Positions 53,760 through 64,000 of a DNA stretch of 64,000 nt are shown one piece after another. Position numbers and translations under genes: made by a program. Location: assembly GCA_032718475.1 (NCBI GenBank), contig JAUCBJ010002640.1:1-64000 (forward strand), in the 5' to 3' direction. The first letter of the stretch is position 1, and the number at the start of each line of letters is the position of its first letter. The notes beneath the pieces are model-generated. The model was not told the origin of the DNA. It searched no databases and saw only the letters and a list, made by a program, of their open reading frames with translations. The stretch is from Nemertoderma westbladi (taxonomy: Eukaryota; Xenacoelomorpha; Nemertodermatida; Nemertodermatidae).

Positions 53760-56700
53760 ATTCTTAGGTCAGGTCAGGTATTATAGGTCATTGATCAAGA
53801 AAACTTACCACCTCCATGCAGCATAAAGGAGGTGCCACCTGTAGCTGCATAGACCCTCTTACTAGGGCAAATCTGGTCCTGTAACTAGGACCCCCTTCGT
53901 TCTGGGATAAGGACGCCCTTGGTCCTGGATTAAGGACCCATATACTTGGCTGCAGGGGTATATGGCCTGACCAGGCAGATGGTGATCTACCAATGGCTGG
54001 TCAGGAGTAGAGTGTTCTCATGTCCACTCTGAGAGCACTTCACTGCGACCTGCACCTGGCAGCAAGGGTACAGGGCATGACGCAGCAGATGAGCTGCAAC
54101 AGCCAATGGTGGGTCATGTGCGACAGAGTAGATATGGGTGATGGGCCTCATATCTGACTCCATTGCGACACCCACCCTGTGGAATGGCAAACCAGGGTGT
54201 GGTATTTGCCCCGAGAGCTGACTCGGCAAAAAAGCACCCCCCAACCCCCACTATGGATTACATTAGCAATGCGGAGGTCCGGCCACTAGAGGCCAGTGGA
54301 ATTACCGGACACAATCGGCCTCACAGGCGTCAGTTAACTCCTGACCGGCTGCCTGTCTCACCCCCTACTGGAGAAAGAGCAGCCAACAATTCTTTGAGTC
54401 CCTTTCCTGATGACCTTTCTGGCCCAAACCCTGGGTCACCAGGAAGGCCAGATTGTGATGGGGAGAGGGATTCTGGAGTTGGAGGCTACTCTCATGTTCC
54501 ACCCCGACCAACAAAGCCATTGGTGAATCTGAGGCAAGTCACAAGACTAGCCTCAGTAAACACCCTAACACTCGGGTCCCCAATGCGACAAGGTGAGCTG
54601 ACTGCCTTGGCAGATAAGCTTTCTCTTAGCGCAGTGGGTGTTCAAGAGCACCGAATGCAGACTGGACAGACTGATGAGGTTCTGATTAAGGACATGGGGG
54701 GAGGTTGGCGACTCGCCCTCGCATCAGCAGATGATAGTGGCAATGGTGGAATTGGTCTATTGATGAATCCAACTGCACATGCAGCATTGGACAAAATAGA
54801 CCAAATCTTTAACCGCATCATCCGTTGCCACTTCTCATGTTCTGGAAGACTGGCTAAGAAGTTTCCTAAGGTGGTTCTGATTGTGTGCTACTCTCCAACT
54901 AGTGTTGCCCCTGTAGAGGAGGTTGAAAATTTCTACCACAATCTACAAGCAGCTACTGATGGAGTGGATCAGCATGCATTCTTAACATTCCTGGGAGACT
55001 TTAATGCAAGTCTGCATCAATCACCTACATCGCCCAGGGTCTATAGCAATAGTGTTAACCGAAATTCTGTCCATCTTCAGGATTTTATCTCTGGAAATGG
55101 ATTGTTTTCGGCTGGAACCCAGTTCAAGAAGCGAACTGGAAAGCTATGGACTCTTAGTGGACCCAGTGGTCACAAGTCCCAGATAGACCATATTCTGTTT
55201 CGTAGGAAATACAGGAGCTCTATACAAGACTGTAATGCATTTACACTTCGACACTTCTCCAGTGATCACCGCCTTATTGTGGTCAAGGTAAGACTTAGTC
55301 TGCGTGCTAGCAGAACAACGAAATCTGCCTTGCCGCGGCATGACTGGTCCTCTCTGTTGCAACAGCCAAGTGTGAGATCCAGCTTCACACTACAGCTGAG
55401 CAACAGGTATGAGGCTCTTGCCTCTGAGGCGGCAGATCACTGTGATAGCTATACTGCCTTTACAGAAGCAGTTAAGTTAGCAGCTGCAGAAACAGTTCCT
55501 GTATACCCTCGAAACAGGAAAAGGGCCCCCTGGACTGACAACAAAATTCAGAAGTGCCGAAATGACCTTCATAAGGCGCAGAAAGAGTCCCGACTCAAAC
55601 AGACTACAGCGGCCAAGAATGCAGTTAAGGCTGCATCTAGGTCCCTGAACAGGCAGTACTCTGCTAATCTACAGGAGCTAATAAACCAACAGGTTGATGC
55701 CATCAATGATGCTGACGACAGCAGGCAATCATCCCAGGCATGGAAATCGATCAATCTGCTTACTGGGCGGAAAAGCCAACCAAGGTTAAGGCTGAATCAC
55801 CAGCCGATCGCCTCAATGGTTGGAAAGCCCACTTTGAAAAGTTCCTCAATAATGACAGGGTATTGCCTGATAACTTTATAGAAGTAAAAGTGTCTGAGTC
55901 TGTACTCCCAGATATTCCCATTGGCGATATCTCCTTTGCAGAAGTGAAGGCTGCTGCAAAGAGCATTAAGACCAATCGTGCCAGTGGAGTAGATGGTGTT
56001 CCCCCTGAGGTCTTTAAAATACCTTAGTGTTTAAAGCTCATCTATCCCATCATAGTAGACATGCACCGAACAACAAGAGTCCCACAAGAAATGAAAACAA
56101 ATAAGTTGGTGCCAGTTCCCAAGAAGGGCAACCTAACACTCTATGGTTCTTTTCGGGGAATCTCATTGATCTCGATTGCTGCAAAGCTATACAATAGGAT
56201 TATATTAAATCGCATCAGGGATCCCATTGAGAGACTGCTCCGTGGAAATCAGAATGGGTTCCGTAAAGTTCGTGGGACCATGGAGCCCATTTTGGCACTT
56301 AGAAGGATAATTGAAGAGTTATTAAATAAGAAAGACAGGCATCTGGCTGTTATCTTTGTTGACTTCTTCAAGGCCTTTGATTCAGTCTCTCGCTCACGTA
56401 TGTTCAGCATACTTTCATTATATGGGATTCCTGATGAAATTATTGCAGCAATCAGATCAGTATACGATGGTTCGACAACATTTGTGTCTACTGTTGACGG
56501 TGACACAGAACCATTTGAAGTGTTATGGGGCGTCCTCCAAGGAGACACACTTGCACCATTCTTGTTCATTATTGTGGTTGACTATGTTCTACGCATGTCC
56601 TTAGATCATTATAATGATGATGGGGTGATGATAACTCCACCTACTGGCTCCAGATGTCGAGGAAATCCTGCCAAGTACCTAACTGATCTAGACTTTGCTG

Positions 56701-57520
56701 ATGACTTAGGAGTACTCTCAGAATCATTAGAGGGAGCCCAACGGCTCCTCAGCTCATTAGAACATGCTGCTTCTAGTGTTGGTCTTTTTATTAACTCCAG
56801 AAAGACCAAAATTCTGACAGTTAACTTTGAAAGTCCTCAGCAAGTCTCTGATCGGATTAGCATAAGCTCAAAGGATGGTATGCTTGAGCATGTGGACGAC
56901 TTCTGTTACCTGGGATCATGGATCCGGAAGTCAGGTGAGGACCTTCGAATACGTAAGGGAAAGGCATGGGCAGCCTTGAATAGGCTTTCCAGGATTTGGA
57001 AGTCACCGAGAATTAATCGGAAACTTAAGGTCCGATTATTTAGAGCAGCAGTAGTTCCAGTACTCCTCTACGGGAGTCCATGCTGGGCTTTAACTGCTGA
57101 GGACACCAAATCTCTGGATGGCACATTCACAAGAATGCTACGCCGGGTTCATTGTGTCAAGTATAATGCACACATCTCCAACCAGCACTATATAACATTG
57201 GAGGTGTCTCATTGGTTCCCCCAAGCTTGACACTAGAACAAAATCGCCTCCGCTTTGCAGGACATTGCTTTCGCCGTGAGGACCAGCCAGTGCATAATCT
57301 TGTACTTTGGCAGCCTCATGGGGTGAATAAGCATGGTGGACAGCCCATGACTTTCTTGAGACGCATCTTAAAGGACACTGGCCTTAAAGATGCGGATGAT
57401 CTAGCAAATGTCATGGGTGTTAGGGAGTTGTGGCGGTGCAATTTTGTTGACAAGCAGGCACAGCATTCTTAAAAATGCAGCTGCAATGCAGCATGCCGAT
57501 CCTAGTAGTAGTAGTAGTAG
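53760..57520 (+). mobile_element. RTE-like LINE (family 1), near-complete copy
   Basis: The 3761-bp element is flanked by a perfect 10-bp target duplication TAAGTTTAGT (53750-53759 and 57521-57530) and ends in (TAG)n at 57502-57520, a microsatellite tail of the kind seen in RTE-type LINEs. A 5' leader of about 400 bp begins with a GGTCAGGTCAGG repeat. The coding part runs from 54163 to 57471. Other copies in the window: 2530-3690, 42001-42374, 59204-59296 and a diverged scrap at 26380-26640. The clade is inferred from tail and motifs. Confidence 0.9.
54163..57471 (+). pseudogene. LINE family 1 polyprotein: endonuclease and reverse transcriptase
   Basis: The apurinic-type endonuclease has VGVQEHRMQTG (54630), TFLGDFNASL (54990), KSQIDHILFRR (55175) and HFSSDHRLIVV (55255). 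A frameshift near 55775 moves the frame to 55740-56027, which has ASGVDGVPPEVFK and a TAG stop at 56026. The reverse transcriptase goes on to 57230: LISIAAKLYNRIILNRI, NGFRKVRGT, FVDFFKAFDSVSR, VLQGDTLAPFLF, and the catalytic LTDLDFADDLGVLS. A second frameshift near 57185 separates the last part (LRFAGHCFRREDQPVHN to 57471). With three lesions this copy is inactive, though its sequence is close to that of the other copies. The first ATG at 54163 is a guess; 54253 is an alternative. Confidence 0.87.
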
Positions 57521-58034
57521 TAAGTTTAGTTGATGTACCAACTGCAATTAATTGCATAAGAATTTCATTAATATTCCTAAACATTACAATATTAACGCTA
57601 ATAATTAAGCATTCAGAACGCCCTTAAATTGACATAATTTAGCAAAATGGCACCATTTTGTGAAAAGGGCACTGTCAACGTTTATGAATGAATGACCCTT
57701 GTATATTTATGGAAATATCCCTCGCCACCCTCGCTCGGTACATAAATACTGCTTATGTGAAACCTTTCACACAATCATGTAAAATAGTTATAGTTTCACT
57801 TTTATCAATTTACAATATTTGCAGGAAAAAATAATACAATTCAATCATTATTCGTATAACATCAGTTATAAATCGGTAAAATATGAAAGTTACTTTACAC
57901 TACTCATTACGTCGGTTTTTCTGACTTTTATCGTCTGCTATATTTTAATTTTTTTTACCTATTATCAATAATGTTTTTTACTTTCTCTCGTGTTATTTTA
58001 ATTTTCGTTGGTTAGTCAATCACACTAATATTCA

Positions 58035-58490
58035 ATTTGTACTAAGTGCTAAATGATTGTAAGACCGAAAATATTGATTGCGAATACCCCTCAGTTTCGC
58101 AAATAACCAATTTCACATCGAACACAAAAATAAAACCGTTTGCATAAACTCCGGGAGCGCTAAAGTCCTAACTTATACTTTCTTTTGAAAGTACTTTATA
58201 CAAAGTCCTAACCCGATTATTTTGTATTGTCATGGAAACCTAATGGTTTCTTACCTGGACTTTGACAACTAGTCTAATGAAACATAGGCAAACCGAAATT
58301 TATTCCCAGACTGAAACGAATAAGAATGGTGAAATGGAAAACTTACACATAGATAGACAATCGTTATTAGAATATTTCCTCGTTTCGTCTATTGTTGAGA
58401 TATAATAAAATACATAAAACACAAACTCAAACTGTGGCAAATTTAATTTGGGTTGTAAATTGGTGAAATTAGTTAGTGAAACAATAAATA
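58035..58490. repeat. Dispersed repeat, right copy of a direct pair
   Basis: This is the counterpart of 53030-53480, sharing the same ordered blocks. The stretch from 58490 to 59200 shows nothing further. Confidence 0.7.
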
Positions 58491-59203
58491 TAATATGCGT
58501 CAGATTAATAATTAACAATTGTTAAAATTCAAAACAATTAAAATTCACTATAATGATAGGCTGCTCAGAGTAACTTAAACCCACATAAAATAATTCCATT
58601 GAGTGAATTCTATCCGCGTAGGAGAAATTAAATATAAAAATGTTAATTATGCGATCATTTTAGAAATTTTGATCTTATGAAAAGATCATGAAAGGAGTCA
58701 TAGTGAAATTCTCATATTAAAGCAACGTTTCAAAACCAATCCGGATAATTCGAAAGTGCCGGGGGAAAATAAATTAACACAGTCCAAGAATTGGAGCCGC
58801 ACCTAACTAATATATCGTGGACACTGATAAAACACAAGATATACTGTATAATAATAATTTTGATGAAAAATATGAAGCATTAGTTGCATCATTAACTGAA
58901 ATATGACTAATCTCATTGCACTGATTCAAATGAATAGCCTTGAATTATTATATAGGAGCTACGGCAATTTTGATATTTTGTATCTCTTAGAATTTTCCCA
59001 GGAGTCTTTTTCCCAAGTTTTGTTTTGAATCCATTACTGTAAAATGATGATCCATTACCAAATTTAATATAACATTCCCTTGCAATAAATAGACCTATAA
59101 ACTGATCTGAAATTTTCAAAACCAAGTTTCATATCGTCACTACTGTAATCTTTGACAAGTTTTTCTGATAAATGAAAAATCAGGTATCCCGAATGCCGAC
59201 TAG

Positions 59204-59296
59204 CTAGGATCGGCATGCTGCATTGCAGCTGCATTTTTAAAAATGCTGTGCCGGCTTGTCGACAAAATTGCGCCGCCACAACTCCCTATCACCTAT
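59204..59296 (-). mobile_element. RTE-like LINE 3' tail fragment
   Basis: CTAGGATCGGCATGCTGCAT and the following 75 bases match the 3' end of family 1 (compare 2558-2650). The match stops at TATCACCTATG, where a CAGGGTTG block starts. The fragment is 5'-truncated, less than 100 bp. Confidence 0.85.
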
Positions 59297-60095
59297 GCAG
59301 GGTTGTTTGAATTAAATCATTTGATTTAAATCATTGATTTAAATCACATATAAAAATAAAAAAAAATCAGATAGTTTTGATTTTTTTTAAATCATGAATT
59401 TTATCAATCATGCTTTAAGGCCAGGATAAACATTGCATTACTGATTATTAATAAATGATTCAAATTACCTAAATATTTACATGAAAATACAGTATCATCT
59501 CGCATTTACAATACCATACAGTATTCACAGGCCCATTAATTAAGTTGTACTTTAGAATTCTATTCAGTTTGTTGTTTATTTAGTTTATATTCGAATTCAG
59601 ACTTTTCGGGATTTCCGGGATCGGGACCGGGATTATTCCTCTCGAGATCCCGTTTTACGGGATCGGTATTGCAATTTTGGATTAAATTCATCAAAGTTAA
59701 TAGTATATGAGGTAGGTTTTCAGTAACACTCACTTTATTTTACACTTCTGAAATATTAGTAAGATAAAGTTATTTTAAAATTATCTTATAATTGATTACT
59801 GGATGGTTTACTGAAATAAAAATTAGATATAATCAAAACATGTCCGTTCTGCTGGAACTTTTTTTTAGATGTTCAACAAATTTATTTAACCATTTAAACT
59901 TCGGGATCCCGTTTCAAAAAAGTCGGAATCGGGATTCGATATTTCGCTGGGATCCCGGTTTTTCGGTTTTTTTTTAAACATTAGTGCATTGATGAAGCCA
60001 GAAGTCTTCCGATTGTTTAAATATAAAATCTGATTTAAATAAAAAAAATCTGATTTAAATAAGAAAAAAGTGATTTAAATGGGTGACTACAAAAC
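59297..60095. repeat. GATTTAAATC-rich and CGGGATCCCG-rich repeat relics
   Basis: Clusters of TGATTTAAATCA lie at 59310-59420 and 60025-60080. Inside them is an inverted pair of CGGGATC-rich blocks at 59610-59670 and 59900-59970. CAGGG at 59297 would suit a hAT end, but I find no matching 8-bp duplication, so the outer limits are unproven. Confidence 0.4.
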
Positions 60096-60279
60096 AAAGA
60101 CCAAAGACCTAAATAATAAAGACCTGCATAATCTTTGAAACATGTACTAATTTTCGTTTATTGTTTTGGTTCCCCCAACAAGCCTCTGTAACATGCTCCT
60201 TTACTAACCTGTTCCTTTAAATGCAATGTAACCTAACGCTCTTTGGCACCTGTACAAAACAAAGATATTGTAAAGGCTT

Positions 60280-60440
60280 TTGCGGATCTAGCTAGTTATT
60301 TTTCCCGCAAAGTACTCTGTAGGTGTTTTAACGGGCATAAAAAGCCGTTTCCTTACTGTACCGGTGTTTTAGTGGACATAAAAAGCCATTTCTTCTGTAT
60401 GTGTACTTTAGCGGACATAACTAGCGATCTTATGTCGCAA
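60280..60440 (+). repeat. About 50-bp imperfect tandem repeat
   Basis: Three imperfect copies of a block with GTGTTTTA(A/G)(C/T)GG(G/A)CATAAAAAGCC, spaced about 50 bp; the last reads ACTTTAGCGGACATAACTAG. Confidence 0.55.
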
Positions 60441-62322
60441 TAAGCCAAAATCCTCTTGATACAGTGTAGTTACCATGACGACATCTAACAGCTGATATGT
60501 CCACGTGTAACATTTCTTTGTTCTTTGTTCGTTCCTTGTTCGGTCAACCAATCAGAGCGTTTTTTGACTCTGTGTTGGAGATTGTATACAGAAACTCATG
60601 CGATTCAGTCAGTATGTGTATTTTGTCCACAGCCATAAGACCGGCTTTGGAATTCTGTGCTTTCAGGCTTTAGTCAAACATTAGTAGGCTTGATCATAGA
60701 AACGTATAACTGTTATCAAACAATCTGATCCTATCAATGCAAATCATATTGTCAACTACAAACACCGCATTTTTACTGCTATTTACTGTCGGTTATTAAT
60801 TATATCAGTTGATGGAATATTATTATATTGGATAATATCGCTAAATAATCAGAAACCCCAATCTTCTTGATACTGAAGGTTAGAGAGACCGGTTACATAT
60901 AACAATTGCGACTTACATTAAAGTGGTTTTGGAGTGAATCTAATGCTATTTCATAGGCACTACATGAGTCGGTTGTTGTTCTCTTTATATGTGACTAAAA
61001 TTAGTGAAGGTTGGCAGATCGGTGTGCAGCATTGTGCGGTAGTGTGCATGATTGTGACTGATAACAAAGCATCTCCTAAAGAATGCGCTTTATACGTGAA
61101 TCCATAGCCATCCCGTTGTGTCTAGTATAAGTCATAACTCTGTTTACATATTTAGAGCGCCACGTCCTAAAGGAACTGTTAATATTTCCCGAAAGTGAAT
61201 AATATTTGTCAGAAATTATATATTAACGATCAGTCGAATAATACAGTAGGCCTACACCGCAATAAGGTCAAAGCTTCCGAATCCAGTCTCCCGGGTATAT
61301 CCAGCGGGTGAATGGTCGCGCATAGACTGGCTTCGGCTAATGTAGTGTATCAAATACTCGTCATAGGCTAAAGTCGATTTATAATCTAGAAGACATCTAA
61401 ATTTGGCAGGTTAAACTGCTAAAGGTCTGAAAGCGCGAACAATAACAGTTATTGCTTCTGTATTGCAGTAGTTAATAAAGCTGAAGTACCGGTCGACCGG
61501 TACCTAGTAGGCCTGACTACCTAACCACCCGGACCGGTACTTACAGCAGTACAGGTACAGCAGTATTATTCGATTTGATAATTATATACCGGTAGGCCTT
61601 AATATTGAATCAGGGAGGGCCCGCCCTGGTTCTTTATTGAGATTTTACTTATTTCTGTCAGTTTTATTTATTTGTAGGCCAATATTGAGCAGAAGGCGTG
61701 TAAGCCTGCTCAGATTGTACAGATAATTTGTAGGCTGGACTGTTGTCTGACTGTTGTTAAGTCTGAAGAGATGGCGGTGTGTGTAGAGTGTATGTCCTGT
61801 GACGGGATCCAAGAGGGATCCCGGTTTATCCGTTGTTAGTTCATGCGTCCCCGCCGTGTATAAAGAGTGAATGAGTTTGTGCTGTTTGTCGTATATAATA
61901 TTCGGGTATGCAGATATAGATATAGATATAGATATGAGATAATATTGTCGTATACGGAAGGCGGGATACGGTAACTAAAGTCCCGGTCCTTCCCTAGCTA
62001 AACTATGTAACCTAATCTAGCAACGGTATTGCACTGAGATAACTGAATTGATATGATTACTGCCAAGTGGCTATATTGCACGGTTGGCCTTGTTACTCTA
62101 CCTAATCGATGCCTTTCCCCCCTCTGATTGGTTGATACCCTTGTTGGCGCCCTTTGGAGTGTTCCCGTTCAATCCACCTATTCTCTCTGGGTTCTCTTAG
62201 GGGTTTGGCCCCTGACCCTCATTGTGTGCTTCTCCTTCCCATTCTTATTGGGATGGCACGAGTTGGTTAATTACCCAATCTCGTGGCTCCCAATATTGCT
62301 TATCGGCTTATAACTTTATGGG
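60441..62322. other. Intergenic stretch without recognised gene
   Basis: No coding frame of quality. It holds a (GATATA)n run at 61913-61936, a GGGATCCAAGAGGGATCCCGG palindrome near 61804 and several AGGCCT sites. A TATAAAGAG at 61858 and TTGGCGCCC at 62142 are only suggestive of a retroelement. Confidence 0.35.
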
Positions 62323-62387
62323 GTGTTAGCGGGATTGAATAAGCTAACACTCCCCCCCATGCTATCTTCCCGGTAAGAAGATAGCAT
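62323..62387. other. Two adjacent perfect hairpins
   Basis: GTGTTAGC (62323-62330) pairs with GCTAACAC (62343-62350), and an 11-bp stem, ATGCTATCTTC (62359-62369), pairs with GAAGATAGCAT (62377-62387). A C7 run lies between them. The function is unknown. Confidence 0.7.
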
Positions 62388-63069
62388 CAACCAAAAAAGT
62401 GCGCTACAATCCCGCTGGATCCCGATCTAGTATCGGGTGTGGGGTGGAATTCTTTTCTCTCGGAGCCGGCTTTCCAGGCCGCTCCCTATGGGTATGATAA
62501 CGCTACCCTGTGTTCCTGGCGTCTCATGTCGGGCCGATCGCGCTCACCTCTCACGCAACTTTTGTTTCCCCAACACTTCCGCCCTATCTCTTCTTCACTC
62601 TCATCCTAACTCTCTCATACACTCAGACCTCCTCGTCCCTCACTCAGCCTCTTATTCTACCCCCCCCCCCACACACTAGAATTGCGTCCGCACTCTCTCT
62701 GCACTTCGCTCCATTACTCCGTCCCTCAACCCCACTCTGACTACCTCATCCCTTCTGACAGGTCTCCCCCCCCCCTCTCGTGCCGTCGCACTCAAGAAGT
62801 GTGAAATTGTCTGGTGTCTCGTCCATAGTGCCATAGTCAGTTTACCCCCCAGTCCCAGTAGCTAATTGAGAAAGGTTGTATGACTATAGTACTTACTTCG
62901 AGCGTATATATTCTAGATTACTAATCACTACGTACGTACATACAAATTGCAAAAACATACAAATTATTTGCATTAATTAGATTTGTACTTAATAGTTCGT
63001 ACGTCCCACGCGGCGCCATCCAGGCGTACCACGTCCAAGTCCCAGTTTCTCTCCCCCGGCCCTGGGAAC

Positions 63070-63658
63070 CTATCTGTTCCTCTGAGGATAGTTCCCCCTG
63101 GCGTCCTCTTCCCTGGGTCGGTTCTTGGTCACCACCGCTCCTCTGGGATCCGCTTTCTGCTTTCGGACTCTCGCCGCCACCTCCCTGCTGATTCCGGTTG
63201 TTGGCTCCTTGGGCGCTGGTGTTATTAGTGCCCGATACCGTTTCGCAGGTGGCCCATCAGAGTGGCCCGGTTGTCTCCCTCTGGTGGCGTCCCATAAGAT
63301 CATCTTCATTGCTTGCAATCCCGACGTCGACTGTTTCGGTGATCCCACCGTCCACCCCAGTTCTTTCCCTAGAGACTCCCCCGAACTCCCTGACGAAGCC
63401 CAACGAAGTTCGTCTAAGGCTGCTTATTCCTCGAAGCCGTAGCTCTGCGCCCTAGCTTCCTCCTCCCTCTCCTCTGCTTCTCTCCTCTCTCACAAGTTTA
63501 CCTGCCATCTCGAACTCTGCCCGATCGCTCACCCGTAGGTGGTGCCTTGCCAAGGCGCAAACGTGATGAGTGATGGGCTTAGGTGGTTTAAGTTCAGTTC
63601 GATGGCCTACCTCTTTCTGAATTTCTGAGTTATTGCCTATTCTTACTACTGTTACCAT
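63070..63658 (-). CDS. Possible gag-like or ORF1-like frame, frameshifted
   Basis: On the minus strand, ATG 63658 opens a 68-codon frame (MVTVVRIGNNSEIQKEVGHR, then HVCALARHHLRVSDRAEFEM). After a frame change near 63430 a second frame runs to 63070 (LDELRWASSGSSGE, then LWDATRGRQPGHSDGPPAKR, ending PQRNR). The protein is rich in Arg, Lys, Gly and Glu, as in nucleic-acid-binding gag-type proteins. The plus strand is also open here, so strand choice rests on composition. No catalytic domain follows. Confidence 0.3.
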
Positions 63659-63926
63659 AATTTGTTCCCCTTCTTAGCCCTATTCTTATTCTAATTTTAT
63701 TTTTGATTTAATTTCAATCCTACTACCTTACTGCTTCCTATTGATTATTCTATTCCCTAATCCACATTCTGGCCTACTCTGTGGGCCTATGCAGTACAGC
63801 AGTGTGCGTCGTGTGGCCACACGATTTACCCAGCTGTACTCATATGCCCTCCTCTCGCTACTAACGCTACTAACTGCTAACTAATATCTATATCTTATAT
63901 ACCCTTCTACCTCTTACTTTTCTCTC

Positions 63927-64000
63927 TCTAACTAACGGTACTACGTACCCTCTAACTCTAACTCTTCTCTAACTAACGGTACTACGTACCCTCTAACTCT
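63927..64000. repeat. 41-bp tandem repeat at the right edge
   Basis: CTAACTAACGGTACTACGTA recurs 41 bases later (63927 and 63968), each followed by CCCTCTAACTCT. The array reaches the window edge and may continue. It contains the palindrome GGTACTACGTACC. Confidence 0.8.

Noticed and set aside
59297-60095. A complete hAT element starting with CAGGG
   Set aside because: No inverse end and no matching 8-bp duplication could be found on the right side.
61850-62350. An LTR with TATA box and primer-binding site (TATAAAGAG, TTGGCGCCC)
   Set aside because: I found no second LTR copy, no target duplication and no TG...CA borders; the motifs are too short to count.

Overview
The window is eukaryotic and almost certainly from an invertebrate animal. 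It is AT-rich, with GT-AG introns, one clear bilaterian-type gene (a vesicular GABA/glycine transporter, SLC32 family) and a dense layering of animal transposons. Frequent AGGCCT palindromes and the mix of RTE/CR1-like LINEs, hAT and TTAA-flanked elements would fit a marine deuterostome such as an echinoderm or hemichordate, but nothing here fixes the species.

Layout. 1-288 is a partial open frame running off the left edge. 2041-9627 is a hAT-like fold-back element (8-bp target duplication ATGTACAT) that carries a tRNA-derived SINE and has itself been hit by two LINEs: a 5'-truncated RTE-like copy (2530-3690) and an APE-type LINE (5109-9477, own 11-bp duplication). About 10205-15530 is a LINE with a restriction-like endonuclease whose ORF holds a 1.7-kb coding minisatellite. 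16618-23035 (minus) is a broken ABCC transporter gene, split by a second copy of the fold-back element (18534-20950, duplication ATGGTTAT). 23.0-26.6 kb holds LINE scraps and simple repeats. 26653-30240 is a hAT element with its own, nearly intact transposase (duplication CGTAATTA). 30.6-39 kb holds two TTAA-flanked elements, a decayed LINE and palindromic 15-bp arrays. 39.5-43.1 kb is a decayed LINE on the minus strand. 43723-45344 is the only intact-looking host gene, the two-exon SLC32 transporter. 45.3-53.7 kb is intergenic, with a fold-back element, a 43-bp hairpin satellite inside a terminal-inverted-repeat element, and a 395-bp heptamer array. 53760-57520 is a near-complete RTE-like LINE with a 10-bp target duplication. 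57.5-64 kb holds repeats, hairpins and one possible gag-like frame on the minus strand.

How it fits together. Most coding sequence belongs to selfish elements, and nesting orders them in time: the SINE entered the fold-back family before that family spread, the LINEs landed in one fold-back copy later, and another fold-back copy broke the ABCC frame. Two LINE families from different endonuclease classes each carry a 30-bp-period GC-rich minisatellite, and long G or C homopolymers sit inside the ends of several DNA transposons. These repeat-within-transposon patterns are the most unusual feature of the window. I see no single multi-gene system of a new kind.
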